Notes: generated by a model from the letters alone, not told the origin. DNA of 64,000 nt from Ignavibacteria bacterium UBA2360 (GCA_002344125.1 DDTQ01000012.1:335360-399359); one strand, 5' to 3'. Positions 36,621 to 46,140 are shown, numbered from the stretch's first letter. Translations and numbers: made by a program.

Positions 36621-37058
36621 TCAGTTCATATTCTCGAGTACCTTGGCGGGGAACCACCCGTTCTGCAAAGATGTCACGAAAATCTTTGATGCTACGATCT
36701 TTACCGGGACCATTGGCACAAAAGTCTGATACCACGGCATTTTTTCTACAAGCATTGCCCTTACATTGGCTTCTTCTTCATCAGGCAGAACCTCAATTAC
36801 AGCTTTGCCCTGAAGAAAATCCTTGGTTGCGTCATTCTGTGAAATAGAATAGGCAACGTTTTTATTCTGCGCAATGTTAGCGAAACTTTTTCCGCCTTTT
36901 TCAACCAGCAGGTAAATATCTATGCCTTTGCTTACGTAGTAAGCGCCGAGTATCCAGGGTGAGTAATCCGTCCCTGTTGTAGCAAGCATTATAGCATTAT
37001 TGCCTTCGAGTATCTCTTTGATCTTTGCTTCAACTTCGTTGTTAAGTGTCTCAATCAT
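36621..37058 (-). CDS. Pyridoxamine 5'-phosphate oxidase-family flavoprotein
   Basis: The 145-residue protein has the split-barrel FMN-binding fold (NNAIMLATTGTDYSPWILGAYYVSKGIDIYLLVEKGGKSFANI). Family members use FMN or F420, or bind heme. The start at 37058 has AAGAGGAGC 6 nt upstream; the longer frame from 37148 adds a non-conserved, hydrophobic 30-residue stretch. Divergent from nikR, so the 200-nt gap may hold promoters for both. The substrate is unknown. Confidence 0.8.
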   Translation of the reverse strand: MIETLNNEVEAKIKEILEGNNAIMLATTGTDYSPWILGAYYVSKGIDIYLLVEKGGKSFANIAQNKNVAYSISQNDATKDFLQGKAVIEVLPDEEEANVRAMLVEKMPWYQTFVPMVPVKIVASKIFVTSLQNGWFPAKVLENMN

Positions 37059-37225
37059 TGGTTTGCTCCTCTTGGTATTATTGTTTAATAGTTGTTTCAG
37101 ATGGAATGAATGCAAATATATTGATAAAATTATTCTGAATAAATTCATTTAAACTGTTTAAACCGGATTTTTCATGAAGCTGCATTCAAACGGTATTTTT
37201 TTTGCCTTTTTTGATAAAACAATGA

Positions 37226-37252
37226 GTGTTATTATTGTGAAAATAGTAACAC
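37226..37252 (+). promoter_or_regulatory. NikR-box-like operator
   Basis: Two 10-nt arms with 9 of 10 complementary positions surround a 7-nt centre. Written as GTGTTAT-N13-GTAACAC it matches the NikR site pattern GTGTTAC-N13/14-GTAACAC that I recall from comparative-genomic work on nickel regulons, with one mismatch. It ends 5 nt before the preferred nikR start. Confidence 0.7.
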
Positions 37253-37257
37253 TCTCA

Positions 37258-37683
37258 ATGTCCGGGTTAAAGAAAGAAAAAGTCTCCAGATTCGGTGTCT
37301 CAATTGAAAAAGAACTTCTGGGTAAGTTTGATAAATACCTTGAAGCCCTCGGGATCCCCAACCGCTCTGAAGCGATCAGCGATATTATTCGCGATAAACT
37401 TACCGGCGAGAAAATAAATGACCAGAACTCCCTTTGCTTCGGAATTATTACATATGTTTACGATCACCACAAACGTGAAATTGAAAAAAAGCTGAACAGT
37501 ATCCAGCATGATCATTTCAGAAGTATAATTTTTACTTCGCACGTTCATATAGATCATGATAACTGCCTTGAAATAATTGTAGTGAAGGATAAAGGCAGCG
37601 CAATCAGCCGGTTTACCGAAAGAGTACTCGCTTTAAAGGGAGTTAAACACGGAAAATTTGTTTTAACCTCATTGATGGAATAA
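37258..37683 (+). CDS. nikR: Nickel-responsive regulator NikR
   Basis: The 141-residue protein has a ribbon-helix-helix DNA-binding part (VSRFGVSIEKELLGKFDKYL...NRSEAISDIIRDKL) and a C-terminal ACT-like nickel domain. The nickel ligands are present: His in TYVYDHHKRE, then His in SHVHIDHDNCLE with its Cys. The start at 37258 is taken over 37174, because the longer frame runs through the operator and the RHH begins soon after Met. It represses nickel uptake genes when nickel is plentiful and likely regulates the following receptor and itself. Confidence 0.93.
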   Translation: MSGLKKEKVSRFGVSIEKELLGKFDKYLEALGIPNRSEAISDIIRDKLTGEKINDQNSLCFGIITYVYDHHKREIEKKLNSIQHDHFRSIIFTSHVHIDHDNCLEIIVVKDKGSAISRFTERVLALKGVKHGKFVLTSLME

Positions 37684-37706
37684 AAAGAAAGGATGCGATA
37701 TGAATT

Positions 37707-39569
37707 ATGAAAACCTTTACGCTGTACATTATCATAACTGTTTTTGCTGTAAGTTTGCACTCACAAAACAACTCACCGCTTACAAAAATATCAGATGAAA
37801 AAACTGATAAAGATTCATTAAGGATCTATTTAATGGAACCCCTGGTGGTTACGGGTACCAGGTCTGAAGTATTAAGAAAATACATGCCCCTTACTGTAAA
37901 TTCAATAAATGAAACAGATATTTTAAACTCCGGTGAGACCAATGTGCTCAAACTGATAAGCAGCAGGGTTCCGGGTGTTTTTGTAACAAGCCGCAGCAAT
38001 CTCGGATTCGGGTTGGCGCAGGGTTCGGCAGGGCAGGTTTATATCAGGGGAACGGGAAGCAGCCCCAATACACAGATATTGATGCTGCTCGACGGCAGAC
38101 CGCAGTTTATGGGCCTGATGGGTCACCCGTTACCGGATAACTATATCACCGCAAATGCTGAAAAAATTGAGATCGTCCGGGGACCATGTTCATTCCTTTA
38201 CGGGTCTAACGCAATGGGCGGAGTGATAAATATAATTACTAAGCGGCAGAAAGAGAAGGGCTTCAGAGTAAGGCTTAACCAGTCTTTCGGGTCTTTCAGT
38301 ACATTAATTGGTGATGCGGGCTTAGGTTATAACAGCGGTAAGTTTGATATGTATATTTCCGCCTCAAATCAGCAATCCAACGGAAGCAGGGCATATTCTG
38401 ATTTCAGACTGAATAATGGTTATTCAAAAATTGGCTATAAAATTGATAATAACTTTAACTTAACTGCTGATGCAAATGTTACCAAGTTCAAAACTTATGA
38501 CCCGGGGACGATATATAAACCTCTTGTTGATAACTGGGTTGATATCTTAAGAGGCAATGCCGGATTTTCACTGGATAACAGTTTTAAAAGAACCGATGGT
38601 TCGGTAAAGTTTATTATCAATTACGGCAAGCATAGTATATACGATGGTTTTGAATCCACAGACAGGAACGTATCAGTTACCGCTTACCAGTCATTTAAAA
38701 TTTTTAATGATAATATCCTCTCCGCGGGAATTGATCACAAAAATTACGGAGGCAAAGCACGCAATATTATAACCGGAAAAGACTGGGGCGAACATTATGT
38801 GAACGAAACGGGTGCGTATGTTCAATTGCAGCAGGTACTCCTGGAAAAATTTTCGGTTAATGCCGGGATAAGGATGGAACATTCTTCTGTCTTCGGCAAT
38901 GAAATGATACCTCAGATCGGATTAACTGTGAATTATTTTAAAAACTATTCATTTCGGTTGAATGTTTCAAAAGGATTCAGGAGTCCCACAATCAGAGAGC
39001 TGTATCTTTTCCCCGCGCCGAATCCGGATCTGCAGCCTGAGAAGATGTGGAACTATGAAACCGGCATCATTGCGGTTCCATTAAGGAACTTAACCGTCGA
39101 AGCCGCTGCATTCTATAACAGGGGAAACAATATCATTATTACCGAAGGTGTATTCCCGAATCTTAAGCTCAGCAATGCCGGGGATTTTGAGAAGAAGGGT
39201 TTTGAAGTCTCATTTAAGTACCGGCCATTACCCCAGTTATTGCTCAACGCAAATTATTCATTCACTGATCCCGGTCAGCAGACTCTTTCAATACCATGGC
39301 ACAAATTATACTCCGAAGCGTTCCTTCAAATGAAATTCGCCGGATTAAAAATTAATGCTGAACATGTTTCAAAAATTTACGGAGATAATTTCAGCCGCAA
39401 AAGACTTGAAGATTTCACACTGCTTAATGCTAAAGTGTTTGTTTACCCGGCGCAGGGTTTTGAGTTCTTTGTGGAATGTGAAAACATTCTGAACAAAGAA
39501 TACCAGGTTATATACGGGTACCCTATGCCGAAAGCTGCTTTTTATATTGGAATTAACTATAACCGATAA
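37707..39569 (+). CDS. TonB-dependent outer-membrane receptor, predicted for nickel or a nickel complex
   Basis: The 620-residue protein has a signal peptide (LYIIITVFAVSLHSQ), a plug domain (LVVTGTRSEV...VYIRGTGSSPNTQILMLLDGRP...IEIVRGPCSFLYGSNAMGGVINII) and a 22-strand barrel ending in AAFYIGINYNR. It is 24 nt after nikR, so control by NikR and a nickel substrate are inferred from context. The receptor alone could equally carry a metal-chelate. Energy comes from TonB-ExbBD elsewhere. Confidence 0.88.
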   Translation: MKTFTLYIIITVFAVSLHSQNNSPLTKISDEKTDKDSLRIYLMEPLVVTGTRSEVLRKYMPLTVNSINETDILNSGETNVLKLISSRVPGVFVTSRSNLGFGLAQGSAGQVYIRGTGSSPNTQILMLLDGRPQFMGLMGHPLPDNYITANAEKIEIVRGPCSFLYGSNAMGGVINIITKRQKEKGFRVRLNQSFGSFSTLIGDAGLGYNSGKFDMYISASNQQSNGSRAYSDFRLNNGYSKIGYKIDNNFNLTADANVTKFKTYDPGTIYKPLVDNWVDILRGNAGFSLDNSFKRTDGSVKFIINYGKHSIYDGFESTDRNVSVTAYQSFKIFNDNILSAGIDHKNYGGKARNIITGKDWGEHYVNETGAYVQLQQVLLEKFSVNAGIRMEHSSVFGNEMIPQIGLTVNYFKNYSFRLNVSKGFRSPTIRELYLFPAPNPDLQPEKMWNYETGIIAVPLRNLTVEAAAFYNRGNNIIITEGVFPNLKLSNAGDFEKKGFEVSFKYRPLPQLLLNANYSFTDPGQQTLSIPWHKLYSEAFLQMKFAGLKINAEHVSKIYGDNFSRKRLEDFTLLNAKVFVYPAQGFEFFVECENILNKEYQVIYGYPMPKAAFYIGINYNR

Positions 39570-39585
39570 CTTAATATTTAAAAAT

Positions 39586-40128
39586 ATGAATAACACAACA
39601 GCAATTCCTGTAAGCTCTACTACGCTCGAATATAAAGGTGTAAAAACGATTATCTTTCAGTTAGTATTGATAAGTATAGCGGTACTTTCGCCATATATAG
39701 CGCACGCTTTCAGCGCGCCGGTGCGGTATATTTTGCCAATGCATTGGGCTGTTATACTTGCCGCGCTTGTTTACGGATGGCGCGGAGGCGCTGTAACCGG
39801 AGTGCTTGCCCCAGTTACAAGCTTCTTCATTTCCGGTATGCCTGCGGGGATATACCTTGCGGCAATGGTTCCTGAGCTCTTTGTTTACGGAATTATAACC
39901 GGCCTGTTAAGGGAAAAATTCAGAATGAATGCTTTTGTTTCAGTTGCCGCCGCTTTAATAGCGGGCAGAATTGTGTTTGTGATGGTGTTCATTCTATCCG
40001 GTAATGTTCAGGGCAGTATATCCGGTCATTTATCAGATTCCATGATGCCGGGCTTAGCTGCAGCGCTGCTGCAGATCCTGATCCTGCCGTTTGCCGCTAA
40101 GTGGTGGATTAATACTGAAAGGGATTAA
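39586..40128 (+). CDS. Integral membrane protein, ECF S-component-like (predicted nickel/cobalt)
   Basis: The 180-residue protein has five to six helices. The motif YGWRGGAVTGVLAPVTSFFISGMPAGIY and FVYGIITGLLREKF resemble ECF transporter substrate-binding components. The start at 39586 is chosen because the longer frame overlaps the receptor gene. No CbiO/CbiQ energising genes follow, so it would share a module encoded elsewhere. The nickel assignment rests on its position in the NikR operon. Confidence 0.65.
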   Translation: MNNTTAIPVSSTTLEYKGVKTIIFQLVLISIAVLSPYIAHAFSAPVRYILPMHWAVILAALVYGWRGGAVTGVLAPVTSFFISGMPAGIYLAAMVPELFVYGIITGLLREKFRMNAFVSVAAALIAGRIVFVMVFILSGNVQGSISGHLSDSMMPGLAAALLQILILPFAAKWWINTERD

Positions 40129-40130
40129 CA

Positions 40131-40469
40131 ATGGAAATCAATGAAAACAAGTTTACACCGTTCACCAAAAAAATTCAGCCGGGACCCGATGGCAGAAGTC
40201 AAATTCTTGGCAGTGATAACTGTAATGTGATGCATTCCGGATTTGTGACGCTGAAAAAAGGTGAGTGTATCGGCGAGCACAGCACCCATGGAAACGAAGA
40301 ACTGATAATTATTCTTGAAGGTGAAGCGGAAGTGGAAGCAGAAGGTGCCGGAAGAAAACCCGTCAGTAAGGGTGAGGTAGCTTACAATCCTCCGAATACC
40401 AAACATAATGTATATAATGTTAAAGAGGAACTCCTGAAATATATTTATGTTGTTGCAAGAGTTGGGTAA
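40131..40469 (+). CDS. Small cupin protein of the nickel operon
   Basis: The 112-residue single-domain cupin carries GEHSTHGNEELIIILEGEAEVE (motif 1, with two His and a Glu as metal ligands) and YNPPNTKHNVYN (motif 2, His). It is only 2 nt after the membrane protein's stop, so co-translation is likely. It may be a nickel-binding or nickel-buffering protein or a metalloenzyme. Cupins are not standard in NikR operons that I know. Followed by a terminator. Confidence 0.8.
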   Translation: MEINENKFTPFTKKIQPGPDGRSQILGSDNCNVMHSGFVTLKKGECIGEHSTHGNEELIIILEGEAEVEAEGAGRKPVSKGEVAYNPPNTKHNVYNVKEELLKYIYVVARVG

Positions 40470-40527
40470 TACTTAACCGGTCTCTTTGATCATTATATTT
40501 CCGGTTAAGCCGAAGGATCAACCATTT

Positions 40528-40558
40528 AAAAGCTGCAGACACCTGCAGCTTTTATTTT
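40528..40558 (+). terminator. Rho-independent terminator of the nikR operon
   Basis: AAAGCTGCAG and its exact complement surround a 4-nt loop (ACAC), followed by TTTTATTTT. Confidence 0.8.
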
Positions 40559-40668
40559 GCAGCTAATTATCATAAAATAATTTGATAACCGTCATACTAT
40601 ATTCCTTTGCTGATTTATTATATTTACCAAATTTATAATTCCGGAAATTTTTTTAATTTGGAGGTTAT

Positions 40669-41898
40669 ATGACCGGTCTGAATCACCTGGATTATTACCG
40701 CTTGCCGTGGAATCTTTCTGATAACATTATTTCATGGCTTGAACCAACCGCAAAATGCAATCTTGCATGCCTGGGCTGCTACCGCAAGAATGAAGTGAAC
40801 AGTCATAAAACACTGCATGAAATAAAGGAAGAACTGAATGTATTTATGCATTACAGGAAGTCCGACAGTATTTCAATCGCCGGCGGTGAGCCGCTTTTGC
40901 ATCCGCAGATAGTTGATATCGTTAAAATGGTGGCTGATCTTGGCTGCAAACCAATTGTTAACACAAACGGAATAGCTTTAACCCCGGAACTGCTGCATGA
41001 GCTGAAACTGGCGGGAGTGTATGGATTCACGTTCCACATAGATAGCAAACAGAACCGCCCCGGCTGGAAGCAGGCAGATGAAGTTGGGCTGAATGAGCTT
41101 CGTTACAAGTTCGCTAAAATGCTGGCCGCTGAAGGCGGCATTTCATGTTCATTCAATTCCACAATTTTCGAAGATACCTTGATCCATATACCTGATATGC
41201 TCAAATGGGCGCACAAAAATATAGATATTGTAAACGTAATGGTGTTCATTATCTACCGCGCCGTTGATAACAGGGATGTTGACTGGTATCTTGGCCCCAA
41301 AAAAATAAATATGGGTGAATTGGTTTACAATGAAGATGTTCCTGATAGAGTTGATATTATGGCTGATGAAGTAGTTGATGTAATAAGGAAGACGTACCCT
41401 GATTTTGATCCCTGCGCATACCTTAACGGCAGCGAAAAAGCTGATTCGTTTAAATGGCTCTTAAGCGGAAGGCTGGGTACCAGGAAGAGGATATTTGGCT
41501 ATATGGGCAGCAAAGCTATGGAAATAGTCCAGACAGCTTATCATCTGATGTACGGTAAGTATTTATCATATACCCGGCCTAAAATGAATAAGAAGGGGAG
41601 ATCGATGCTTCTTATGGGATTATTCGATAAGAAACTGAGAAGAACATTTTTTAAGTACATCAAAAATCCTTTCAGAATATTCAGAAAGCTGTATTATCAG
41701 TCAATAATGATAATTCAACCGGTGGATTTTCTTGAAGATGGCAGGCAAAGCATGTGTGATGGATGCCCCGATATGACAGTATGGAACGGCAAGCTTGTAT
41801 ATTCCTGCAGAATGGAAGAGCAGCTTAAATACGGCTACAATATCAGAACTTATCCCAAAGACCTGGTTGCAATACTTGAAAAAAACAAAATAGTCTAA
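40669..41898 (+). CDS. Radical SAM protein with SPASM-like C-terminus
   Basis: The 409-residue protein has the radical SAM cluster motif near residue 30 (AKCNLACLGCYRKN: CX3CX2C) and an S-adenosylmethionine-binding GGEPLLHP. A C-terminal Cys pattern (SMCDGCPDM... YSCRMEE) could hold an auxiliary [4Fe-4S] cluster. GGAGG lies 7 nt before the ATG. No precursor peptide gene is adjacent, so a RiPP role is not supported. It may modify a metabolite or a protein. No membrane segment is evident. A terminator overlaps its stop codon. Confidence 0.82.
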   Translation: MTGLNHLDYYRLPWNLSDNIISWLEPTAKCNLACLGCYRKNEVNSHKTLHEIKEELNVFMHYRKSDSISIAGGEPLLHPQIVDIVKMVADLGCKPIVNTNGIALTPELLHELKLAGVYGFTFHIDSKQNRPGWKQADEVGLNELRYKFAKMLAAEGGISCSFNSTIFEDTLIHIPDMLKWAHKNIDIVNVMVFIIYRAVDNRDVDWYLGPKKINMGELVYNEDVPDRVDIMADEVVDVIRKTYPDFDPCAYLNGSEKADSFKWLLSGRLGTRKRIFGYMGSKAMEIVQTAYHLMYGKYLSYTRPKMNKKGRSMLLMGLFDKKLRRTFFKYIKNPFRIFRKLYYQSIMIIQPVDFLEDGRQSMCDGCPDMTVWNGKLVYSCRMEEQLKYGYNIRTYPKDLVAILEKNKIV

Positions 41899-41916
41899 CG
41901 GCTATTTTGTTTTTTT
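41880..41916 (+). terminator. Terminator overlapping a stop codon
   Basis: The stem AAAACAAAATAG / CTATTTTGTTTT has one wobble. The radical SAM stop codon lies in the loop, and a T run of seven follows. Confidence 0.7.
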
Positions 41917-41932
41917 CAGCTGCTGAGTGACG

Positions 41933-42703
41933 CTATAGTACAGTATCACCTTCTTCTTTTAAGGAACGTGATGTATTGGTTTCTTTTTCTGATCTGTCAC
42001 TTATGAGTTTCTGTATGAATTCAATTCGTTTGTTCATCCATGCAGTTGATCTTTTTCTAAGCTCAAGCGCTTCCGGATCCTTTTCCTTTGCATTGTAGCT
42101 CAGCGCGTTCAGCCTCTCGGCAATTGATCTCATGTCATCGAGATATTTTTTCTTTGAATCACTTGCCGCGGAATAACCGCTTGTATAAGCCGATTGAAAA
42201 TTTTCAATTAGTGATCTTTGCTGTGCCGAAAATTTCTTTGTTATATCAATATCAGTTTCTATTTCAACTTTAACTTTGTCCTGTGCCTTTTCTTCCCCCT
42301 TAGAGCCAATTTCTTCTTCACGGACTATCAGTGTATCTGTTTCGGGAATGAGTGAACTCAATCTTCTTTGGTTGATCTTATCTATCATCAATTGTGATTC
42401 GTGGTAAAACTCATCATCGTTTGTAACCCGTACAAGCTGTACTTCAGCTGCGCTGAAGAGGCTGTCGTTAAACGCCTGCAAACCCTGTATATACGCAATT
42501 TTAGATTGCGCAAGTCTGAACTGCCTTTCACCTGCGTCAATTTTCTGGAATTCCGTGATGGCTTCGGGGTATTGTTTATCTTTCAGTAATTCCATGCCTC
42601 TTTCGTAATGCCCTGTTTTAGCGCATCCCGCTGCCATGAATGCAGGGATGAGAACCGCAAATATAACCGGTGCTATAAAATTCTTCATTGAAGTTAATTT
42701 CAT
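41933..42703 (-). CDS. TPR-like lipoprotein
   Basis: The 256-residue protein has a lipoprotein signal (IFAVLIPAFMAAGC). Short TPR-like helices follow (GHYERGMELLKDKQYPEAITEFQKI, LFSAAEVQLVRV), then a charged, largely helical C-terminal half. The start at 42703 (or 42688) is chosen so that the signal peptide is near the N-terminus; the longer frame adds 20 residues. The function is unknown; envelope structural or assembly roles fit. Convergent with the radical SAM gene. Confidence 0.7.
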   Translation of the reverse strand: MKLTSMKNFIAPVIFAVLIPAFMAAGCAKTGHYERGMELLKDKQYPEAITEFQKIDAGERQFRLAQSKIAYIQGLQAFNDSLFSAAEVQLVRVTNDDEFYHESQLMIDKINQRRLSSLIPETDTLIVREEEIGSKGEEKAQDKVKVEIETDIDITKKFSAQQRSLIENFQSAYTSGYSAASDSKKKYLDDMRSIAERLNALSYNAKEKDPEALELRKRSTAWMNKRIEFIQKLISDRSEKETNTSRSLKEEGDTVL

Positions 42704-43163
42704 TGTGATCTCTATTTTTATTTTGAAGCCGTTTAAAATACTAAACACCACATAACCCTCCAAGGTTTTGCGCGCAATTTTATGTTTGATTTGTTGCGTT
42801 GTATCATGATTTTTTATGATGAAAATCGCAGGGCATTTTTGAACTAAATGTTATGCATTGAATGCGCTTGGACTGAATATTAATTTTAAGAGTTAAAAAA
42901 AATAATTTCTTGTTTTCTGATCATGATGATCTGATAAAGAGAGTGATGAACATGTATAGTTCTAACCCTTCAGAAATTTCTTCCATCCATTTGACTATCC
43001 CAACCGGCGAAAATTGCAGATATAAATCTCCGGTAAGGTTTACTATTGTATTTCACGAAATTTTTTACACCGATCCGTTAACAAATGGATCGGGTTGCTA
43101 CACGTCAATTCTGTTTTCAATTCTTCTAATTAACATTCTTTACCAACTTAAATAAACAAAAAA
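42704..43163. other. Intergenic region with a hairpin
   Basis: No convincing gene is present; an 81-residue frame at 42910 lacks a start context and family features. A hairpin (CCGATCC / GGATCGG, 43070-43093) lies 70 nt before the Kelch gene and may be part of its leader. The remainder is AT-rich promoter-like DNA. Confidence 0.5.
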
Positions 43164-45386
43164 ATGTCAAAAAAACTGCAAACATTTACTATTTTATTCA
43201 GCGTGGTTTTGCTTGTTGGTTTTGGTCTGTATACTTCCAAAGATCCTGAACCGCAGAACACGAACGCGACAACAATTCCGGCTTCAATGGAAGTACTTAA
43301 ATATCAGGCCCCTTCAAACCATGACCGCCCCGGCTTAACACCGCCGTTATGGAGCGAAAGTTTTGACGGAACAACATTCCCGCCAACAGGCTGGTTGAAC
43401 CTGCAGGAAAGCGGAACAGGCTTATGGACACGGGCAACAACAACTGCTCATCCTACAGGGTTTGCTCCTCACAGCGGCGCAGGTATGGGTGAATTTGTAA
43501 GCTGGACATATTCCACAGGAACAATTGCTACTCTTGTATCACCAGTTTTCAGCTTAACATCAGGCCAGGCAAAGCTTGGCTTCTGGATGCTTAGAGATGA
43601 TGGATATGCAACTACCGCAGATAAAGTTGATTTCATGATCAACACCGCGCCTAATTCAACCGGCGCTACTCTGCTGCTTACTATTAACAGGGCAAAAGGT
43701 CTCGCACCTGTTGAAACGGGCGCGAACGGATGGTATTACTATGAATTTACTATTCCGGCATCTTTCAACACTGCTACAAACTATATCATTATGAAGGCTA
43801 CAAGCGCGTATGGTAACGATATGTATGTTGATGACGTTTCCGTTAACCCGCTTCTTCTGCATGATGTAGGAACAATTTCAGTTGATGTTAACACACCGCT
43901 TATGCCGGGCTCAATTGTGCCAAAAGCTACAGTTAAGAATTACGGCTCCAGCGTTGAAACATTCCCGGTAACAATGACTATCACCCCGGGTTCATATACA
44001 TCAACAATTAACGTTACATCACTTGCTGCCGGAACGACCAGCCAGGTTACATTTGCCAACTGGACAGCAGCCGTTGGTACATATACTGTAAAGGTATTTA
44101 CACAGGCAGCAACTGATCTTGACAGAACAAACGATACACTCACAAAATCAGTTACAATTACAACCGCAACCTGGACCTCAGGTAATGTTATTACCGCAGG
44201 TTCATATTTAGGCAGCGGCGTTGGTTATAATAAACCGGGCAACGATACAGCATGGTTATTTGCATTAGGCGGAAATGCTCCTAATACAACCGCATTATAT
44301 AAATATAATGTTAAAACCAATGCTTGGAGCTCAGGCGCATCATTACCGCTTTCAAGAGTGGTGTTTGGTACCGCAGTAGTAAAAGATACACTATACGCAA
44401 TTGCAGGCAGTGATGGCACAAATTACAGCAATACATTGTATAAATATAATATTAATGCCAACACATGGAGCACCGGAACAGTGCTGCCGGTCGCAACACT
44501 CGGGTGGTGCAAAGCAGCAGGCTACCAGGATAGTTTGATCTATGTTGTAGCAGGCAATGACGGAACAAACGCTGTCGCAACAGTTCACGTTTACAATGCA
44601 ATTTCAGGTACGTGGAGAGCCGGAACTCCTCTGCCGCAGGCTTGCTTTGGCGGCGGATTTGCTATAACGGGCAACACATTAGTTTACTCAGGTGGTATCC
44701 AAGGCGCAGTTCCCGGCTCTGTTACATATGAAGGTGCTATCAGTCAGTCAGATAGAAGTTCCATCACATGGACAACCGGCGCAGTTAATCCGTTGGGTAC
44801 AGTTTGGAAAACCGATATGGCACCGTGGTTCGCAAGTGAAGTTATTATGACAACAGGAACTACCGGAACAACATCAACAACTTGGTGGACCCCTGATACA
44901 CCGAACAAATGCTATTCATACAATCCCGCAACAAATACATGGAGTGTTAAACCAAATTTAACAACCCCGGTTCTTGGTGCGTATCTCGGAAGCGTAAGGT
45001 CAGGTCAATATGGGTATAAATTAATAGTAGCATCAGGATACAACGGTACTGCCGCCGTTACAAATACGCAGATCTATACCGAAGATTTCACACCGGTAAA
45101 TAACGGCAATTCAAATATTCCTGATAACTATTCACTCGGACAGAACTATCCGAACCCGTTTAACCCTGTTACAAAGATCAACTATGATGTAAAAGAAAAC
45201 GGATTCGTATCAATGAAGATATACAGCATTCTGGGCGAAGAAGTTATGACAATAGTTGACGGATTTAAAGCTGCAGGAAGTTACACTGTTGACGTAAATG
45301 CTTCATCGCTTTCAAGCGGTGTTTATATCTACAGAATAAATACAGGAAGCTATACAGACAGCAAGAAGATGGTACTCATTAAATAA
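43164..45386 (+). CDS. T9SS surface protein with Kelch propeller
   Basis: The 740-residue protein has a signal peptide (ILFSVVLLVGFGLYTS). A choice-of-anchor J/MAM-like jelly roll follows (LWSESFDGTTFPPTGW, about 60-225), then a CARDB-like Ig domain (HDVGTISVDVNTPLMPG, about 230-330) and a Kelch-type beta-propeller (repeats of LYKYNVKTNAWSSGASLP and VYNAISGTWRAGTPLP, about 335-650). The T9SS type A sorting domain completes it. Modules like these mediate adhesion or matrix binding; no catalytic motif is seen. It ends at a terminator. Confidence 0.85.
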   Translation: MSKKLQTFTILFSVVLLVGFGLYTSKDPEPQNTNATTIPASMEVLKYQAPSNHDRPGLTPPLWSESFDGTTFPPTGWLNLQESGTGLWTRATTTAHPTGFAPHSGAGMGEFVSWTYSTGTIATLVSPVFSLTSGQAKLGFWMLRDDGYATTADKVDFMINTAPNSTGATLLLTINRAKGLAPVETGANGWYYYEFTIPASFNTATNYIIMKATSAYGNDMYVDDVSVNPLLLHDVGTISVDVNTPLMPGSIVPKATVKNYGSSVETFPVTMTITPGSYTSTINVTSLAAGTTSQVTFANWTAAVGTYTVKVFTQAATDLDRTNDTLTKSVTITTATWTSGNVITAGSYLGSGVGYNKPGNDTAWLFALGGNAPNTTALYKYNVKTNAWSSGASLPLSRVVFGTAVVKDTLYAIAGSDGTNYSNTLYKYNINANTWSTGTVLPVATLGWCKAAGYQDSLIYVVAGNDGTNAVATVHVYNAISGTWRAGTPLPQACFGGGFAITGNTLVYSGGIQGAVPGSVTYEGAISQSDRSSITWTTGAVNPLGTVWKTDMAPWFASEVIMTTGTTGTTSTTWWTPDTPNKCYSYNPATNTWSVKPNLTTPVLGAYLGSVRSGQYGYKLIVASGYNGTAAVTNTQIYTEDFTPVNNGNSNIPDNYSLGQNYPNPFNPVTKINYDVKENGFVSMKIYSILGEEVMTIVDGFKAAGSYTVDVNASSLSSGVYIYRINTGSYTDSKKMVLIK

Positions 45387-45406
45387 TCATCGGAATTCAA
45401 ACCATC

Positions 45407-45439
45407 AAAAGGCGGTCAGTAAAATGACTGCCTTTTTTT
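45407..45439 (+). terminator. Rho-independent terminator
   Basis: AAAGGCGGTCA / TGACTGCCTTT (one wobble) surround a short loop and are followed by seven T. Confidence 0.8.
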
Positions 45440-45495
45440 ATTTAAGCTGTTCAGCTTTCATTCAATTTGGATTTAAGTAAAAAGGCAAGGCTATA

Positions 45496-46140
45496 TCAGT
45501 TTTTTTTTAATATTACAATTCGCTTGCCGTCATTGTACATCAGCTCTAAGCCAAAAGCTTCGCAAATGTGATCAAAAGTTTCAGAGTGGTAGAAAGCCGT
45601 GTGTGAGGGGTCTCTGGTGTAATACCAGTTTTTGAATCTTTTAATATCATTCCAAAGCACCGTCATTACGGTCAATATCCCGCCGGCTTCAAGCAGATCG
45701 CAGATTTTTTGTATCTCGCGGTGTGGTTCAAAAAAATGCTCAAATACTTCCGTTGAAAAGATGAAGTCGTACTTTTTATCCAGCGGATTTTCAACAAACA
45801 TAGGGTCATAATCTTCGCAGTTGTAACCCTCATCGATAAGTAATTTAGAAAGGGTAGGGGAGTGGCCGCAGCCGTAATCAAGCCCGGTCATTTTTTTGCT
45901 GATATGTTTCAAAGCCGGTTCAATTGCGCGGGTAAGGAACTCTTTGTAGCCTTCAAACTGCATCCCGTTGTTATGCTCTAAATAACGTTCAATCTCTTTT
46001 TCTCTCGGTAAAAAATGCTGCGGCGCCATGCGTATGAGTTTACAGTTACCGCACAAAATATAATCTCTGCCAAAATTGCTTTCCAATTGTGTTTGTTTTG
46101 CGGCTGAGCCGCAAAGCCTGCACACAGGATCAGACAGCAT
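45496..46140 (-). CDS. Class I SAM-dependent methyltransferase with N-terminal zinc ribbon
   Basis: The 214-residue protein begins with a four-Cys zinc-ribbon (DPVCRLCGSAAK...ILCGNCKL). A Rossmann methyltransferase follows, with motif I GLDYGCGHSPTLSKLL, acidic DYDP, and FDFIFSTEVFEHFFEPHRE. The start at 46140 gives the zinc ribbon at the N-terminus and overlaps prfC by 11 nt, so translation is coupled to prfC. The longer frame from 46215 lies inside prfC. The substrate is unknown. Zinc-ribbon methyltransferases of this plan often act on sugars or small molecules. Confidence 0.8.
   Translation of the reverse strand: MLSDPVCRLCGSAAKQTQLESNFGRDYILCGNCKLIRMAPQHFLPREKEIERYLEHNNGMQFEGYKEFLTRAIEPALKHISKKMTGLDYGCGHSPTLSKLLIDEGYNCEDYDPMFVENPLDKKYDFIFSTEVFEHFFEPHREIQKICDLLEAGGILTVMTVLWNDIKRFKNWYYTRDPSHTAFYHSETFDHICEAFGLELMYNDGKRIVILKKN

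Noticed and set aside
40669..41898. Radical SAM gene as part of a RiPP cluster
   Set aside because: No precursor peptide, transporter or protease gene is adjacent.
42910..43155. 81-residue plus-strand frame before the Kelch gene
   Set aside because: It has no start context or family pattern and includes the hairpin at 43070, so it was treated as leader DNA.
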